A stretch of DNA of 64,000 bases, taken from Brachionus rotundiformis. Taxonomy: Eukaryota; Rotifera; Eurotatoria; Ploima; Brachionidae. The position numbers and the translations under genes were made by a program. Shown one piece after another: positions 1 through 10,917 of this stretch (the first letter of the stretch is position 1; every line of letters starts with the position of its first letter). The stretch lies in contig JAESIW010000207.1 of NCBI GenBank assembly GCA_016802295.1, positions 79,978-143,977 of the forward strand, read 5' to 3'. Under the pieces are notes generated by a model that was given only the letters and a program-made list of their open reading frames with translations, was not told where the DNA came from and searched no databases.

Positions 1-1500
1 TCTAATAGTATCTGTGTATTGCCAATGTCATGATTTTTAGAAATCCATTATTTTAATGGTGTTTTAACTTTAAATATTCAATGGAATCCAGGCAAATTGA
101 ATATCATTTTGTAGATCTCAGTGAAATAAATCCATAAATATGCTTTGTTTTTGAATTAGATTTGAATGGCACTTTTTATGAGTCTCAAAAAGCCATTTTT
201 CGAGGAATTACTACTTTAGAGTGTTCTAAATAACTTAGAATATTTCCAAAATATGAATATATGCATATCAGTCGATTCCTTTATATGAGATCTACAATTT
301 GATATCTATTTTAGAGTAGTTTTATAATTATCTTTACTTAATTTTCTCAGAAAATTCGTTTATTTGCATCTAAAAGTAAACAAAATAAACAACAGAGAGG
401 ACTTGAGAAATGAAAATATTAAAGAACTAACTAAAATTGGATTATTGTCTTCTTAAGAGTTTTAAGCGAGCGAGGCGAAGCCGAGTGAGCAATATATTAC
501 CTAACAATTATTAATTTAACAAATATAGGAACAAACGAAAGCGAGCCGAAGCCGAGCTTTACTTCATCTTCTTAATCTATAGGGCACACTTCTGCGAGCC
601 AAAGGCGAGCACCATTTCTGCAGCGAAGCTGCATCTATCATAAGAGTAAAATATGAAAACTTTTGCTTAAATTATAATAATTAAAAAGTAAATATTTAAA
701 AATACTCTAAGGTGTTTAAAACTCTATAGTTTACCATTAACTCTTTACGAATTTCAATTATGATAGTTTTTACATCATCAATTAAAAATGGCTTACTATA
801 CGAGCAGACTAAAAATTGCCAAACAATTTTTAGGATGCCCATTAGAAAAAATGAAAAAACTGTTTTCTTTTTTTTCGTTTTGAAAATATTCAAAAATTTA
901 CTTTCATAAAAAACATTTTAGTTATACAAATCATTTTTTAAATAAAAGTCAAATTATTGTTAAAAATTCAAAACGTTTACCATTAACTCTTCTCTTTTTA
1001 TTAAAAAAAAGTCAAAGAAAAAAATCCTTAAAAAGTTATAATTTCTGTAAAATATTGAGAGAGGGAAGGCCTTGGGTCCGACCCAGAGATTCTGGTAAAT
1101 AAAATTAAATCATATTAAATATAGAATTAAAAATTGAAAAGTTTTTTCATTTTGCAGATGGGCTTTTTATATTTGTGTTCTATTTAAATTTTAAAAATTT
1201 TAGTTGGGCTACGATAATAAAATAAAAGCGTCATCATGTGACAAAAATTGGAAAATGTTTAAAATTATGTTCGTTTTCTAGATTTTCAAAATTTAAATAG
1301 TTAAATTTGTGATTATGTTTTGAAATTAACTTTCTAACTAAAAATTCATGATAATCCTTTGAAAATGCATCTTTAGTAAAACTAATATAAACCTTTATAC
1401 TTATGTAAATTTCTATAAAACAAAAACTAATAAAACATATCAAACAAAATACATTTTTGGAAAATAACTCACTAAAACATAAATAAAAAATAGAAATAAA
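1..1500. other. AT-rich non-coding stretch with GC-rich motif cluster
   Basis: No convincing gene is visible; the short open frames here are low-complexity and not supported. Three GC-rich patches stand out, at 466-490, 541-556 and 594-610. They share the repeated words GCGAGC and AAGCCGAGC, unlike the surrounding A/T runs. They could be the debris of one small dispersed repeat. Confidence 0.5.
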
Positions 1501-1504
1501 GTTA

Positions 1505-1766
1505 TAGCTCTTGAAAATTAATACTGTCTTGCACAGAAGTATTGCAAGTTCTGGATCAACTTCATCTGGTAAAACTTCAAATCGTTATACTCAATTAGTG
1601 TAGGTTTAACACCTTTACTAATTACAATCGAAAGTGGAAGAGTTTTAATTAAAAATCCTTTCGGTTATTCTCAAATATCCAACAATTATCTGTCTTGTTA
1701 TTTGACGGAATGCCACCTATGATTTTAATGGCCTCAGTATCAAGTTTTTTTCGTTTATCAAAGAAT
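1505..1766 (-). pseudogene. Unrecognised decayed coding fragment
   Basis: Read on the minus strand, a protein-like sequence runs from about 1766 down to 1505, but it changes frame at least twice. The first open part holds the words AIKIIGGIPSNN and NCWIFENN. The second reads TLPLSIVISKGVKPTLIEY, and the third LPDEVDPELAILLCKT. The three parts follow on without gaps, have balanced amino-acid composition and differ sharply from the flanking poly-A/T, so this looks like a real gene or transposon fragment after decay. I do not recognise the family. A chance origin is unlikely for three consecutive parts but cannot be excluded. Confidence 0.45.
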
Positions 1767-2107
1767 TTTTTTTTCCATTTTTCTTAGCCTAGATTAAGTT
1801 AGATTTTATCTCGATATGTATTTTAAAAATTAATCACAAGAAAATTGAAAAATATAAATTCAAATACATTTATTTATATAAAATGATTCAATTATTTCAA
1901 TAAACAATTCGAAAAAGAATTCCAACTATTCAATTTTCAAAATAATTATATTTAGATATTTTTAATGATTGGAAAAATGGCTGGTTTAATCTTTTTTAAA
2001 ATCAAAAATAAGACACAAATTAAAGATTAGTTCTAATATCGAAAGAAAAACTATTAATATATCTAGTTTTAATTGATAGCTTTAATACTCATAATTTTTA
2101 AAATAAT

Positions 2108-2678
2108 TTACTGATCGTTGAATATCGCCGGCGAATTATTCATTATAGAATGTGGTGTGTCTCCTTGTACTCTAAAGAATTTTAGCAATTCTTTCTCCTT
2201 TGAAATACCTGCTAATCTCGCATTTCTTGCCTCTTTCTTTTGGTAAGGCATACACCGTCCGCTCTAGGCCAGTATGGTGTAATTCGTCTATGAGTTGACC
2301 CTTAGGCTTTCGAAAACACTGCAAACTCTCTAGAATTTAACTATGGTCAATTACACGTCTTGTACAAAAATTCTAAATTATTAAAAAGCTTCATAAGTCA
2401 CTCTTATTTCTCTGAAAAAAATCTGCCTGGTTTGTCTTTCCAGGAAAAAAATAAGCCCAAAAACGAAATCAAAATCCATCAGTCTTAAAGCCCATCTCAA
2501 AATTCTGGCTGTTGGCTTTGAAATCGTTCAATAGCATGGTTATCAATTCTCAACTTGAACGGTCTTCCTAAAAGAAAAATCCAAAACTTCTCACATCCAA
2601 AAAAAACAACTTTGCCAAATGGTCATCTTCGTTTGCTCCGTGTGCCATAATATCATTCAATAGGACTCAATTTCTCCT
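2108..2678 (-). pseudogene. Ty3/gypsy-type RNase H-integrase relic
   Basis: The minus strand carries a decayed LTR-retrotransposon polyprotein piece. Near 2560-2600 it reads FLLGRPFKLRIDNHAIERF, the RNase H segment that precedes the tether of Ty3/gypsy Pol. It is followed by ILRWALRLMDFDF and then PGKTNQADFF in another frame. Between about 2350 and 2110 comes the end of an integrase core: THRRITPYWPRADG, then TPHSIMNNSPAIF in a further frame. Stops and frameshifts occur throughout, and the segment between RNase H and the integrase core (including the HHCC finger) is deleted. No LTRs were found next to it. The family assignment rests on motif order and is firm; the fragment cannot be functional. 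Confidence 0.8.
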
Positions 2679-2699
2679 TGTTATTTCAATTTATCAAAT

Positions 2700-3755
2700 G
2701 ACTTGTGACAACCCAATTAAATAGATAAAAAAAAAATAATTAAATTTAATCATTAAAAAAATAGTTAACATTTGAATTAGATTGAATTATTTACAGAATT
2801 ACACTACTTTTACAAAATTACGAATTAACTCTTGAAACTTTAGTTTTTTAAATCTGTATTAGTCATTCAGAGGACCCCTTTTGTTCAAAATATTAAGCAC
2901 TAATTATTTTTATAATTTTATATTTAAAACATTTTAATTAAAAACTAAACTGTTACTTATCATAACTCGATTGTAAATTAATGTAATTTCCCTGTTAGGA
3001 TTTTTATTTTTTTCATTCTAATTAATTACATAAATTATTTAAGACGAGTTTTTTATTTTTACTAACACTCTAGCTAACGCCAGACTTAACTTTTAAATAG
3101 TAAAAAAATCTTTCATAAAATTTGATTTTTCAATAAATTATAAAAATGTCTGCATTAGATTTCAGCAAGATGATCATTAAATTTTATTAATTCTTTTAGC
3201 GAAAATCGCCAATGTTACCACAATATACAAAATTGATTCAAATTTTGTTGCCAAGAATTCACGTCCATTCAATATTCATTAATTCTCAAGCCAAAATAAT
3301 TAAGTCAACATTTTTGAAAAGTTTTTTTTGTTTAATTCATTTTGACTACATTTTTAATATTTAAAAACATATTGTTTAGTTTGAATAATTAAAACCATTA
3401 TGGGATGTTCCATGAAAACATGTTTAAATAATTAAAATATTTTAGAATGTTCTTTGGCTACGTGTCATATCACAGTAATCCTCACTAATAAAAATATATT
3501 TTGAATTATATTGGTTAATTAAATAAATGAATAGAACAATAAGAAAAAGTTAAATGAATTGATTGATAAATGTATTAATCCATGCGCTTTCTTCGAAGAA
3601 TAAAATGTTCTATCTTTTGTTCGATCTTTTAAAATAGACATTTTTTGTTTGATCATATAATTTCTCTATTTTGAAATTTGATTTAATTGAAAGACATTTG
3701 ATGAAAATGCATGAATGAAAAAAATACTTTTAATTCATTTAATCGACTAATTTGA
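2700..3755. other. Non-coding AT-rich stretch
   Basis: No gene, repeat or structural motif was recognised. The sequence is dominated by A/T runs with stops in all frames. Confidence 0.5.
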
Positions 3756-4095
3756 TGGAATATGACAGAATATGATCAAATTATTTTTAAGGATGCTGAC
3801 GTGCTAATTGTGCGGAACATCGACTTTTTATCTAAGGCATACAATGAAAAAAAATAATTATTCAATTGCAGCTACTAAAGACATATCAAATCGAAAGATA
3901 TTAAGAACTTTTAACGCAGGTGTTCATGTGTTGCTACCTAATAAATCATTTTTTAAAAAATTAATGTTTATGAAAGATGATCCCAATTTCAATTTTGAAT
4001 CAATTATGGCTGACCAAGGGTTTCTATAAAAAGTCTTCAATGGAAATTGGTTAGACTTCGGTTTTAAATATAATGCAAATTTAGCTTATTTTTAA
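3756..4095 (+). pseudogene. Glycogenin-like GT8 glycosyltransferase fragment
   Basis: The first frame (from 3756) reads WNMTEYDQIIFKDADVL and then VRNIDFL. This matches the GT8 segment around the DxD metal/UDP-binding motif, here D-A-D. After a poly-A run near 3844-3852 the frame shifts and continues FNAGVHVLLPNKSFF and ADQGFL, the sugar-contact and DQ motifs of glycogenin-like enzymes. A TAA at 4027-4029 follows, but homology resumes behind it in the same frame (FKYNANLAYF) and ends at 4095. The family transfers glucose or related sugars from UDP-sugars. This copy has a frameshift, an internal stop and no N-terminal Rossmann half, so it is a pseudogene or a broken exon. A LINE fragment abuts it downstream. 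Confidence 0.8.
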
Positions 4096-4119
4096 AATTA
4101 GCCAAATTTGCTAAATTAG

Positions 4120-4958
4120 GATGGTGGTTGTTTACTTGTTTTGGTTAAGAAGAATTTAAAAATTCTAAATTGTAATTTCTTTGATCAAATTGAAGCTATT
4201 TCAATGGAATTACAATGCAATAATGAAATCATTAATTTTCTTTTTAGCTATAAGCCTCCATCTACAGATAATTTATTTTTTATTAATTTCTTAGAGCAGT
4301 TCATTCTAACAAATGATACCAATAAAAGGCTTGTTCTTGTTGATGACCTAAATATGGATCATTTAAATTTTGATATTAGGTTTACGGAATTTCTAAAAAA
4401 CTTCTCTGTAAAAACAATTACCAATCAACCAACAAAAATTAATATTAAATCCAATACAAAAGATATTAATGTTAAGTTAAGTCATATAGATCATATAATA
4501 GATCAGGATAGTTTTGATTCTATTTCTTTTATAGTAGGATGTCCCTTCAGTAATCACAAATTTCTTTTAGGCTTATATTCTGTTTCAAAATCTATGAAAA
4601 AAATTAGCTTTAAATATTTCCGTTTGATTTCTGATAATGGAATTAGTAAAATTGCAAAATATCTAAGAAAAATTGATTTTTCGTTATTTGATAAACTTAC
4701 AGGAATAGAAGATAAATGGAATGTCATTAAAGATAATATTCTGCTGTCCATTTAAAAAAGTTAAAGATAGGAATAACCAAAAATGTCCTCAGTTTGATTC
4801 TGAATTAAGAACCTTTAGAAAATATAGGGATTTTTGCTATCATAACTATTTAAATTGTAAGGATATAATTAATTTTAATGATTACAGGGAGGCTAGAAGA
4901 TATTTCAAAAAACTCAACCGTCAGAAAATGAAATCATATTTTGAGTCTAAATCTCAGG
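4120..4958 (+). pseudogene. LINE endonuclease/linker fragment (5'-truncated)
   Basis: The reading frame from 4120 (GGCLLVLVKKNLK) holds the second half of an apurinic-type endonuclease of a non-LTR retrotransposon: YKPPSTDN, the DDLNMD motif, SHIDHIID and GCPFSNHKF, where H is the catalytic histidine position. At about 4755 it shifts frame into the linker that normally lies before the reverse transcriptase (CCPFKKVKDRNN, then FRKYRDFCYHNYLNCKD). The expected upstream N-terminal endonuclease half and the whole RT are missing. The piece sits between the GT8 pseudogene and a Helitron helicase relic, and the second junction (about 4958) lies inside helicase homology. A CR1/L2-like clade is likely but not proven. 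Confidence 0.75.
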
Positions 4959-6077
4959 AACTACACACATTATTATAGATGAATGATATCCAATGCTATA
5001 TCAAGCTGTCTTAGGCATTATAGACAAAACACTTAGAGAGGCTACTGGTAAACATGACACATTTTTTGGTGGAATTTCAATCATACTTATAGGTGATCCA
5101 GGTCAACTTTTACCATTGACTGGATCCCCATTATACCATGATCAACCAAAAGATAATATATCCACCTATGGCTTAGATTGTTACAAAAAATTTGATAAAG
5201 CTTTTTGCCTAAAAATTATGGTAAGACAGCAAGCAGACAAAAACGAGCTTGATCAAAAAAATTTCGTGTTTTAATGTTTTGGAACGGTTTAGAAATGGAA
5301 TAAATGATAATAAAACAATTGATGATTAGAAATTTTTATTAAAAAAAGAGAAATAAAACCAAATAACATAAAAGAATTTTCTGATGCGATTCGGCTATTT
5401 CCGGATAACTCTACTTGTACGAAATATAATCATAAAAAACTTAAAGAATTAAATATGCCTATTTATAGGCAAAACGCCGAAAATAATCCACCTATAACAA
5501 AAAATATCAATGAAGAATATTTTTATGGTTTAATTAATACCTTGAATATTGCTTTAAATTCAAAAATCACCCTGACTACAAACTTGTAGACATCAAAGGG
5601 TTTATTCAATGGAGCTAATGGAATAATAAGAGACATCATTTATCCAAATGAAACTAATTACAGAAATGGCTTAACGTCTGTTCTTTTGATTGAATTTGAT
5701 TACTATATTGGACCTCGTCTATTTCCGGAGGACGATTATAGACACAATTGGATTCCTATCAACTGTTTGGAAGCCTATTATAACATATTAAATTACAATA
5801 GGAGACAATTTCCTATACGTCTCGCTTATCCTGTAACCATTCATAAGTCACAGGGACAAACTATTTCAAAAGCGGTAATAGACTTCGGAACAAAAGAACA
5901 AAGTTTAGGGCTTACTTTTGTTGCCTTGTTTCGACTTAAACACTTGAACGATTTTTTGATCCAACCAATGACTTTAGAACGAATCCAAAAACTACACCAT
6001 CTAAAATGTTAGAACCAAGATTAAACGAAGAAAAAAATATCAAAAAAATAGAATTAGACACTTTGGAATATTTGTAA
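4959..6077 (+). pseudogene. Helitron PIF1-type helicase relic
   Basis: This is the C-terminal half of a Helitron RepHel protein in several frames. It starts with IIIDE (Walker B, 4965-4985) and an in-frame stop, then LGIIDKTLREATGKHDTFFG and IGDPGQLLPL (helicase motif III). Frames broken at about 5270 and 5590 give ERFRNGIND and SKGLFNGANGIIRDI. The frame from 5686 ends with YPVTIHKSQGQTI and the conserved C-terminal SRLK-like region (here FRLKHLNDFLI). A further frame at about 6009 carries the tail to a stop at 6077. PIF1-type 5'-3' helicases unwind DNA during rolling-circle transposition. At least five disruptions make this copy non-functional. No Helitron terminal CTRR hairpin was identified. 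Confidence 0.85.
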
Positions 6078-7326
6078 AGGCGTTGAAATGCTGATGGTAA
6101 AGGCGCATTTGACCAAATTAGAGCATAGTTGGTCAAGTTGAAAAAAATTCGATACAAAATATTTTCAGGGCGAATCGAGTGTGACAACTTGATCGAGATT
6201 AGAAGACTTCCCTTCCAATGACTTAGCGATTTTATCACAAAATTTGGCTATGTATAAATTGAATTTATTGGAAAAAAGCAGATATTAAAAAATTCGATTA
6301 AACAATTGTAAATAAAAATAGCCTGAAATTCAAATATTCGAGATCTAATTTAAAAAATTCATGAATTAAAATTAATTTCTAAATAAAATAATTCAATAAT
6401 CTACTGTTAATAAGATAAAATTGATAATTGAGTCGATAAGTTGATTAGTAATTAAAAAAGCCATTTGAATTTTTGTGAGTAAAAATAATTTGGAATATAT
6501 ATTGGGATATTGTTGTAATTGGCAGAATTAATGTTAAATGGAATGGCGTTAGTACATAAAAATTTGTTCAAAAAAATCCGCAAGTGCTATTAATTCAATG
6601 AAAAATGCATCAATCTTTATTCCAATTCTTTATTCAGTTCGAAAACTTAAAAATTTATGCTTTGCACATTTTTTATGATTCAAATCTAATTCTTAGCAGA
6701 CAGATACCTATATAGAAGATTAGATTTGTTTATATTAAAATCGATTGTAAAATTTCATTTTCTACAGTCAAGGAAAGCCTTCTTTTGTTTATTTTAGATA
6801 TTTAAACACTAAATCGTTGAATTTTAATATTTATTTATATACATGATATGCAAATTGTTTGTCAACTAGTCGAATTTCTTAAATTGGTTATTCAACTGGT
6901 CAAATAAATCAATCCAATGATCAAATCAACGCAATCTGAATTGTTTTTTTTTGTTTAATTGTTTTTTTGTAAAAATATTGTTAATTTTTAATAAATGTTA
7001 TAAAAAATTCTATTTTTAATTTTAATTTTAATATTTCAATTAGGAATTTCTTTATTTGAATTTTATATAAAAAATTTATTATACTAAAATTTATTTATGC
7101 ATTTGAATGTGGCAAAAATTTTAATTAATAGATTTAAATATATTAAAAATCTTTACATGCCTGTTAAGAAAATAAAACATTTGTATTTCGTTGATTGGGC
7201 AGATTCAATTTAACTATTTTAAAAATTATTATATTCACAAATATGTATTCTTTACTCTATAATTTATTGATAGTTTTACTAAGACTTTTATTTTAATTAT
7301 TAATTGGGAAATTTTTTATTAAATAG
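6078..7326. other. Non-coding AT-rich stretch between Helitron pieces
   Basis: No gene was recognised. It separates the helicase relic from a Rep-side Helitron fragment that lies downstream rather than upstream, so the two are not one collinear element. Confidence 0.5.
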
Positions 7327-8078
7327 GGATTACCGAGCTTGAATTAGAGAGAATAAAACACCTGAAGAGCGTATGCAACGTTTGGGCTTGTTCAATGAAA
7401 GAAGACGTGAACGTCCTGCTAATAGCCCATATTATAATCAATGGAATATAGAGCGCAACAACGCAATTGAGATTGATAATCAAAGAAATTTAGAAATTCA
7501 ATATTGTAATGCTCTTTTTTGGCCTAAAGAAGTCAACACAACAAGTGTTTATAATTTATGCTGTGAAAGAAAAAAGATTGTTGTGCCTATTTTAGATCAA
7601 TTTCATACAACTCTTATTCAATTGCTTAATCGAAATAATCGTGTTCAAAGACAAATACACGAAGAGTTTATGAGAAAAATACGACACTATAATTCATTAT
7701 TAGAAATGGCTATTGTTAAATCAAATTTTGATCCTGAGAATTAGACAATTTATATAATGATATACATGGGTTTAATGAAAGGCATAATAATCGATTGCCA
7801 TACTTGTACAAAGTATATGGTACGGTCTTTTATCGTATTCCATTAATTTTTAATGGACCAAATAGTAATTTTAAACTAAGAGCAGCTCAGTATTTAATGT
7901 TGGACAGATAGATCTATTGTTGAAAATATGGTTTGAAATTGGGAGGAACAAAATAGTCCTGTCTCTGAGGAAATAGTCGAATGCTTAATCAAATGTTTGC
8001 TGATTCAAATCAATTAATACGCCTTTTTTTAACAAATAGAAAAAAACTTCGTCTTCAAAATGAACAATATGGAGAGGT
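7327..8078 (+). pseudogene. Helitron-like N-terminal domain (Rep side) relic
   Basis: An open frame around 7346-7744 begins ENKTPEERMQRLGLF (basic leader) and continues CCERKKIVVPIL, RKIRHYNSLLEMAI and SNFDPEN. This is the Helitron_like_N pattern: a CC motif, then a proline/aromatic stretch, then an IR-YNS--A block. After a stop it resumes in another frame at 7744 with LYKVYGTVFYRIPLIF and KLRAAQYLMLD, and ends near 8078 with NQLIRLFLTNRKKLR. At least three disruptions are present, and the HUH replication-initiator domain that should follow is absent. The sequence just upstream (7324) looks like a 3' splice site (TTTATTAAATAG), but an intron cannot be proven. Confidence 0.8.
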
Positions 8079-8099
8079 TAGGGTTAGGGTTTTTGTTTT

Positions 8100-8970
8100 C
8101 TTTATTTAAAAATATTTTTTATTTCATATTAGATAGTTAACTTTCTATTAATCGTATCTTTTTCAATATTAACTGTTAGTTTTTTTTTGATTAAATTTTT
8201 ATAAAAAATTAATTTTTTAATTTATCTCAAGTCTTTTTTACATCTATATATTTAAAATTACATCCATTTTTTGAACAAAAAAATTATCTTTTAGTGAAGA
8301 CCCTTGTTCAAAAATAAAAAAAAATAAAAGGTAAATTTTATAAGTCAAAAACAATCATATCAAACAGATCATAATCAGAAAGATTGTTCCTAATTGTTAC
8401 TGATTATGTCATGAGGAAAACTACCTCAATCTTGTGCGATTATTTAAAATTCGATCAAACATGTAGGCATGGATGAAGACATGCAGAACTGTTTATTGAA
8501 GTATTCCAAAAATATGTGAATAGTCTGATTTAAAGTAACTATGTTTGGCTCAAGAAAGAAACGCTTTTTAAATGTTTGTTAATAGGAACGGAATTATTAA
8601 AAGCGATTTAAAATTCTTAAAAAATTGATGTCATAAGCCTTAGTAAAATTTTAATTAATGATTAAAGCATTTTTTAATAGATTTTTATTATGTTTTCTTT
8701 AAAAACTACTTCAATAAATGAAAATAAATTCTCGCACGGCTTGAGCAGCAATATAAGAAGTGGAACATTTCATTTTAACTTTTCACTTAGTAATTTTATT
8801 TTCGTCATTCTTAGTATGACCAGCTTTATAAGGCAATCTCATATTTTCATAGATAATTTGTGAATTTTTTAGTAAAAAATTTCTTTTCATTATTCTGCTA
8901 ACTTAGTTTTTTGTTTAAGTTGAGGCTTTTAAACTGAAATGGAGCAAAAAAAAATATGCTGATAATTTTA
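8100..8970 (-). repeat. Dispersed repeat DR1, inverted copy of 16690-20700
   Basis: Read as reverse complement, 8970 down to 8100 aligns in order with three blocks of the plus strand: 16697-17267, 19351-19400 and 20417-20700. This copy lacks the MULE at 17268-19039 and other insertions, so it preserves the unoccupied target. Identity looks like 70-85 percent by eye, with many indels. It abuts the truncated ENaC copy at 8975, marking a rearrangement breakpoint. Confidence 0.75.
8498..8506 (-). other. Empty target site of the MULE at 17268-19039
   Basis: On the minus strand this reads AATACTTCA followed by ATAAAC. In the other DR1 copy GATACTTCA occurs twice, on both sides of the MULE, and the right one is followed by ATAAAT. 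This is therefore the pre-insertion allele of that site in a paralogous repeat. Confidence 0.75.
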
Positions 8971-8975
8971 TTTAA

Positions 8976-9320
8976 CTAACTAGTGAAGAAAATGTTATTT
9001 TTCATAAATTGTATAAGAAAATCATTGCCATTTTTGTTCAAAAAAAATTTTCTGCGACAAATTAATAATGCTGGTAGTTCAATTGGTATTTGAGGATTTT
9101 GGCGAATTAATGTCGTAACCTCAAACTTTGAAAAATTATTTATTGTATTAATAATAAAAAAACAACATGTCCCAATGCTTAATCCTATGAAAAATATCCA
9201 AATTAATTTTAAAACTACAATATTTGTTTTAAATATTTTTGAAAAACCATGTAATGACAAATCCTGTATCCAAGTTAAAAAATTATTTTTAATCTTTTCC
9301 AATTTAATGTCAGATTTCAT
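8976..9320 (-). pseudogene. Truncated DEG/ENaC channel, N-terminal part
   Basis: A 114-aa frame is nearly identical to the first ~107 residues of the full-length channel at 20910-22382. It has the cytoplasmic N-terminus with the HG gating motif (SLHGFSKIF), the first membrane segment (about residues 36-60) and the post-M1 ELPALLIC stretch. Homology stops after FMKNN, and the remaining residues (IFFTS) come from the joined repeat DR1. The cysteine-rich ectodomain, second membrane helix and pore are all missing, so no channel can form. Its 5' flank (9321-9480) is still nearly identical to that of the intact gene, so a truncated transcript is possible. The break is a rearrangement, not a point mutation. 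Confidence 0.85.
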
Positions 9321-9490
9321 GTTTTTTAACCTAAAAATACAAAATTGTATTTTATATTATTATTTGTTGCAGATGTATTGATTTAGATTTTTTTTTAATA
9401 AAAATATTCAACATCTTTTGAGTAAAATAAGTCTTAAAAGAAAAAATTTAAGCTTTTTTATTAGAGGCTTAGCGAAAATGACTTAGCATT
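9321..9490 (-). promoter_or_regulatory. Conserved 5' flank of ENaC copy
   Basis: This stretch upstream of the truncated ENaC start is almost identical to 22383-22555 upstream of the full-length gene, and a shorter inverted copy lies at about 23930-24027. Conservation beyond the coding region marks the extent of the duplicated unit and probably includes the promoter. No specific element can be named. Confidence 0.45.
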
Positions 9491-10040
9491 TTTAAATGAA
9501 TATATTTAAATGTTTTTTCCTTAATAAAAGATTATTCAAAAATTAGTTTCAAACTCATTTATTTCAATTTTTTTTTTGGCTTTAAATTCAATAAATAAAA
9601 AAAAGTGGTGCCAACATTTTGTTCATAATTTTCTCTAGTTTCAGAATCTGTATAAAAAAGTAGGGGTCGGTGGGTAAACCGCGGACTAGTGGCAATTTCT
9701 GTTTTCTATATAATTAAGAAATTAGGATATGAACTTATATTTTTTATCTTTTACCAAATTGGTCACAAGTTTTTCTCTTTAATAAAAATTTTGTTATATA
9801 TATGTATTCCTTTATTGTGTTTTTTAATGTTTTAAATGTAAAGAAGTAATTTTTTATTTATTTGATTATTTTAGTTTGAAAGGTTAAAATAAGATAAAAG
9901 TAATATTATTTAAGAATAAAGATATTGCTTTATTTATCTGAAGCTCTCTAAGTCAAAATTTTTTCTTAACGTGCCTAATTTGTAGATAAGAACTATGATG
10001 AAATTTCAATTTCTCAAAAAATTATATATTTATTTACTTT
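9491..10040. other. Non-coding AT-rich stretch
   Basis: No gene was recognised. The last ~150 bases before 10076 match the leader upstream of the ApoL-like copy at 32319, with the shared word ATAAGAACTATGATGAAA. Confidence 0.45.
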
Positions 10041-10075
10041 ACTAATATTATCTTTTAAATATAACTTTATTAAAA

Positions 10076-10552
10076 ATGGACAGCCCAATTGAAATAATTA
10101 CTGAACAAATTACCATGTTCTTCGAAAAAAGAAACAAAATTGGTGAAAAACTTGCTACGTATTTTAAAGATATTAAGATTATTTTTGCTAAACTTTTGGA
10201 AGACGGAATGGATGAAAATGAAGCAGCAGAACAATTTACATTTTTTGTATTAAAAAGAAGAATAAATGGCACCAATTTTCTACGCTTTCATAATTTAGGC
10301 TCTTTTGCCAAAGAAAGTTCTGGATTTAACTTATCTTTTAGAGCTGGAGGCCGATTTTGGTGAAGCATGAGACTTCAGTCACAGGGTTTTAAGAATATAT
10401 TAAGCAATTTAAGATTCAATGTGACTCGAAAAGCTGCAATGAAATTTATAAGAACTGGTACTGTTGTTTTATCGGCTTTCTTTGTTTATTTTGATGTAAA
10501 TTCACTGATTGATAGTTGGAAAAAAAACATCCAAATTTAGTTCAAATTGAAG
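10076..10552 (+). pseudogene. Apolipoprotein-L-like copy A (broken)
   Basis: The start MDSPIEI matches the 290-aa copy at 35752, but residues 8-101 of that protein are missing. The deletion removes the whole glycine-rich hydrophobic hairpin. Homology continues from TEQITM through KRNKIGEKLATYF to RAGGRFW, where a TGA (10361-10363) replaces an arginine codon. It then runs on in frame (GTVVLSAFFVYFDVNSL) until a one-base loss in an A-run near 10520 shifts the frame. ApoL homology ends near 10552, where an unrelated charged coding tail (10553-10917) begins. The family makes amphipathic, membrane-inserting proteins. This copy lacks the membrane-inserting segment and has a stop and a frameshift. 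Confidence 0.85.
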
Positions 10553-10917
10553 CTACTATTGATAGTAGTTCTAAAAGAGAGGATTTGTTTCGCGACTATT
10601 GTCGCCATTCGGACGCCAGTGACGAGTCCGATTACGAGAAGAGACGCGAAAAAGAAAAAAAGGAAAGAGTTGAGGCTTAGTTGCGCTAGCGAAATAAAGA
10701 AGTGATGGAACAGCTGTCCAAGTCTGATTATATGAAAAAGCTGGAGGAGGAAGGGCCGCAAATAATTTTTTTTTCTAGACCTTTTTTTGCTCTTTTTTTT
10801 TGAATAAAGAACGTGCTGATTTTAATTTTTAAAATGTAATTTTTTTTTAAACATGATGTAAAAAATTTACTATTCTATCTTTTATTTTTTTTCTGAAAAT
10901 AAAAATAAAAAATTAAA
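10553..10917 (+). repeat. Repeat T: charged coding tail with common 3' end (copy 1)
   Basis: The first part encodes a highly charged sequence (FRDYCRHSDASDESDYEKRR, then lysine/glutamate-rich). It contains two stops and continues with QLSKSDYMKKLEEEGP. The part from about 10719 is nearly identical to 32852-33060, including the non-coding 3' end with AAAGAACGTGCTGATTTTAA and the final TCTTTTATTTTTTTT. Base composition is much richer in GC than the neighbours. Both copies share a 3' end but have different 5' junctions, and both are fused to broken ApoL-like copies. That pattern fits a 5'-truncating retroelement, but I cannot assign a family. Confidence 0.6.

Noticed and set aside
696..893. Small minus-strand ORFs at 696-893 and 1234-1443
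   Set aside because: F/I/K/N-rich, typical of chance frames in AT-rich DNA, with no other support.
4554..4751. Minus-strand ORF over the LINE endonuclease fragment
   Set aside because: Shadow of the plus-strand LINE coding sequence.
9175..9381. Plus-strand ORF over the ENaC N-terminus (also 22213-22443)
   Set aside because: Antisense shadow of M1 and its flank; repeated only because the ENaC unit is repeated.
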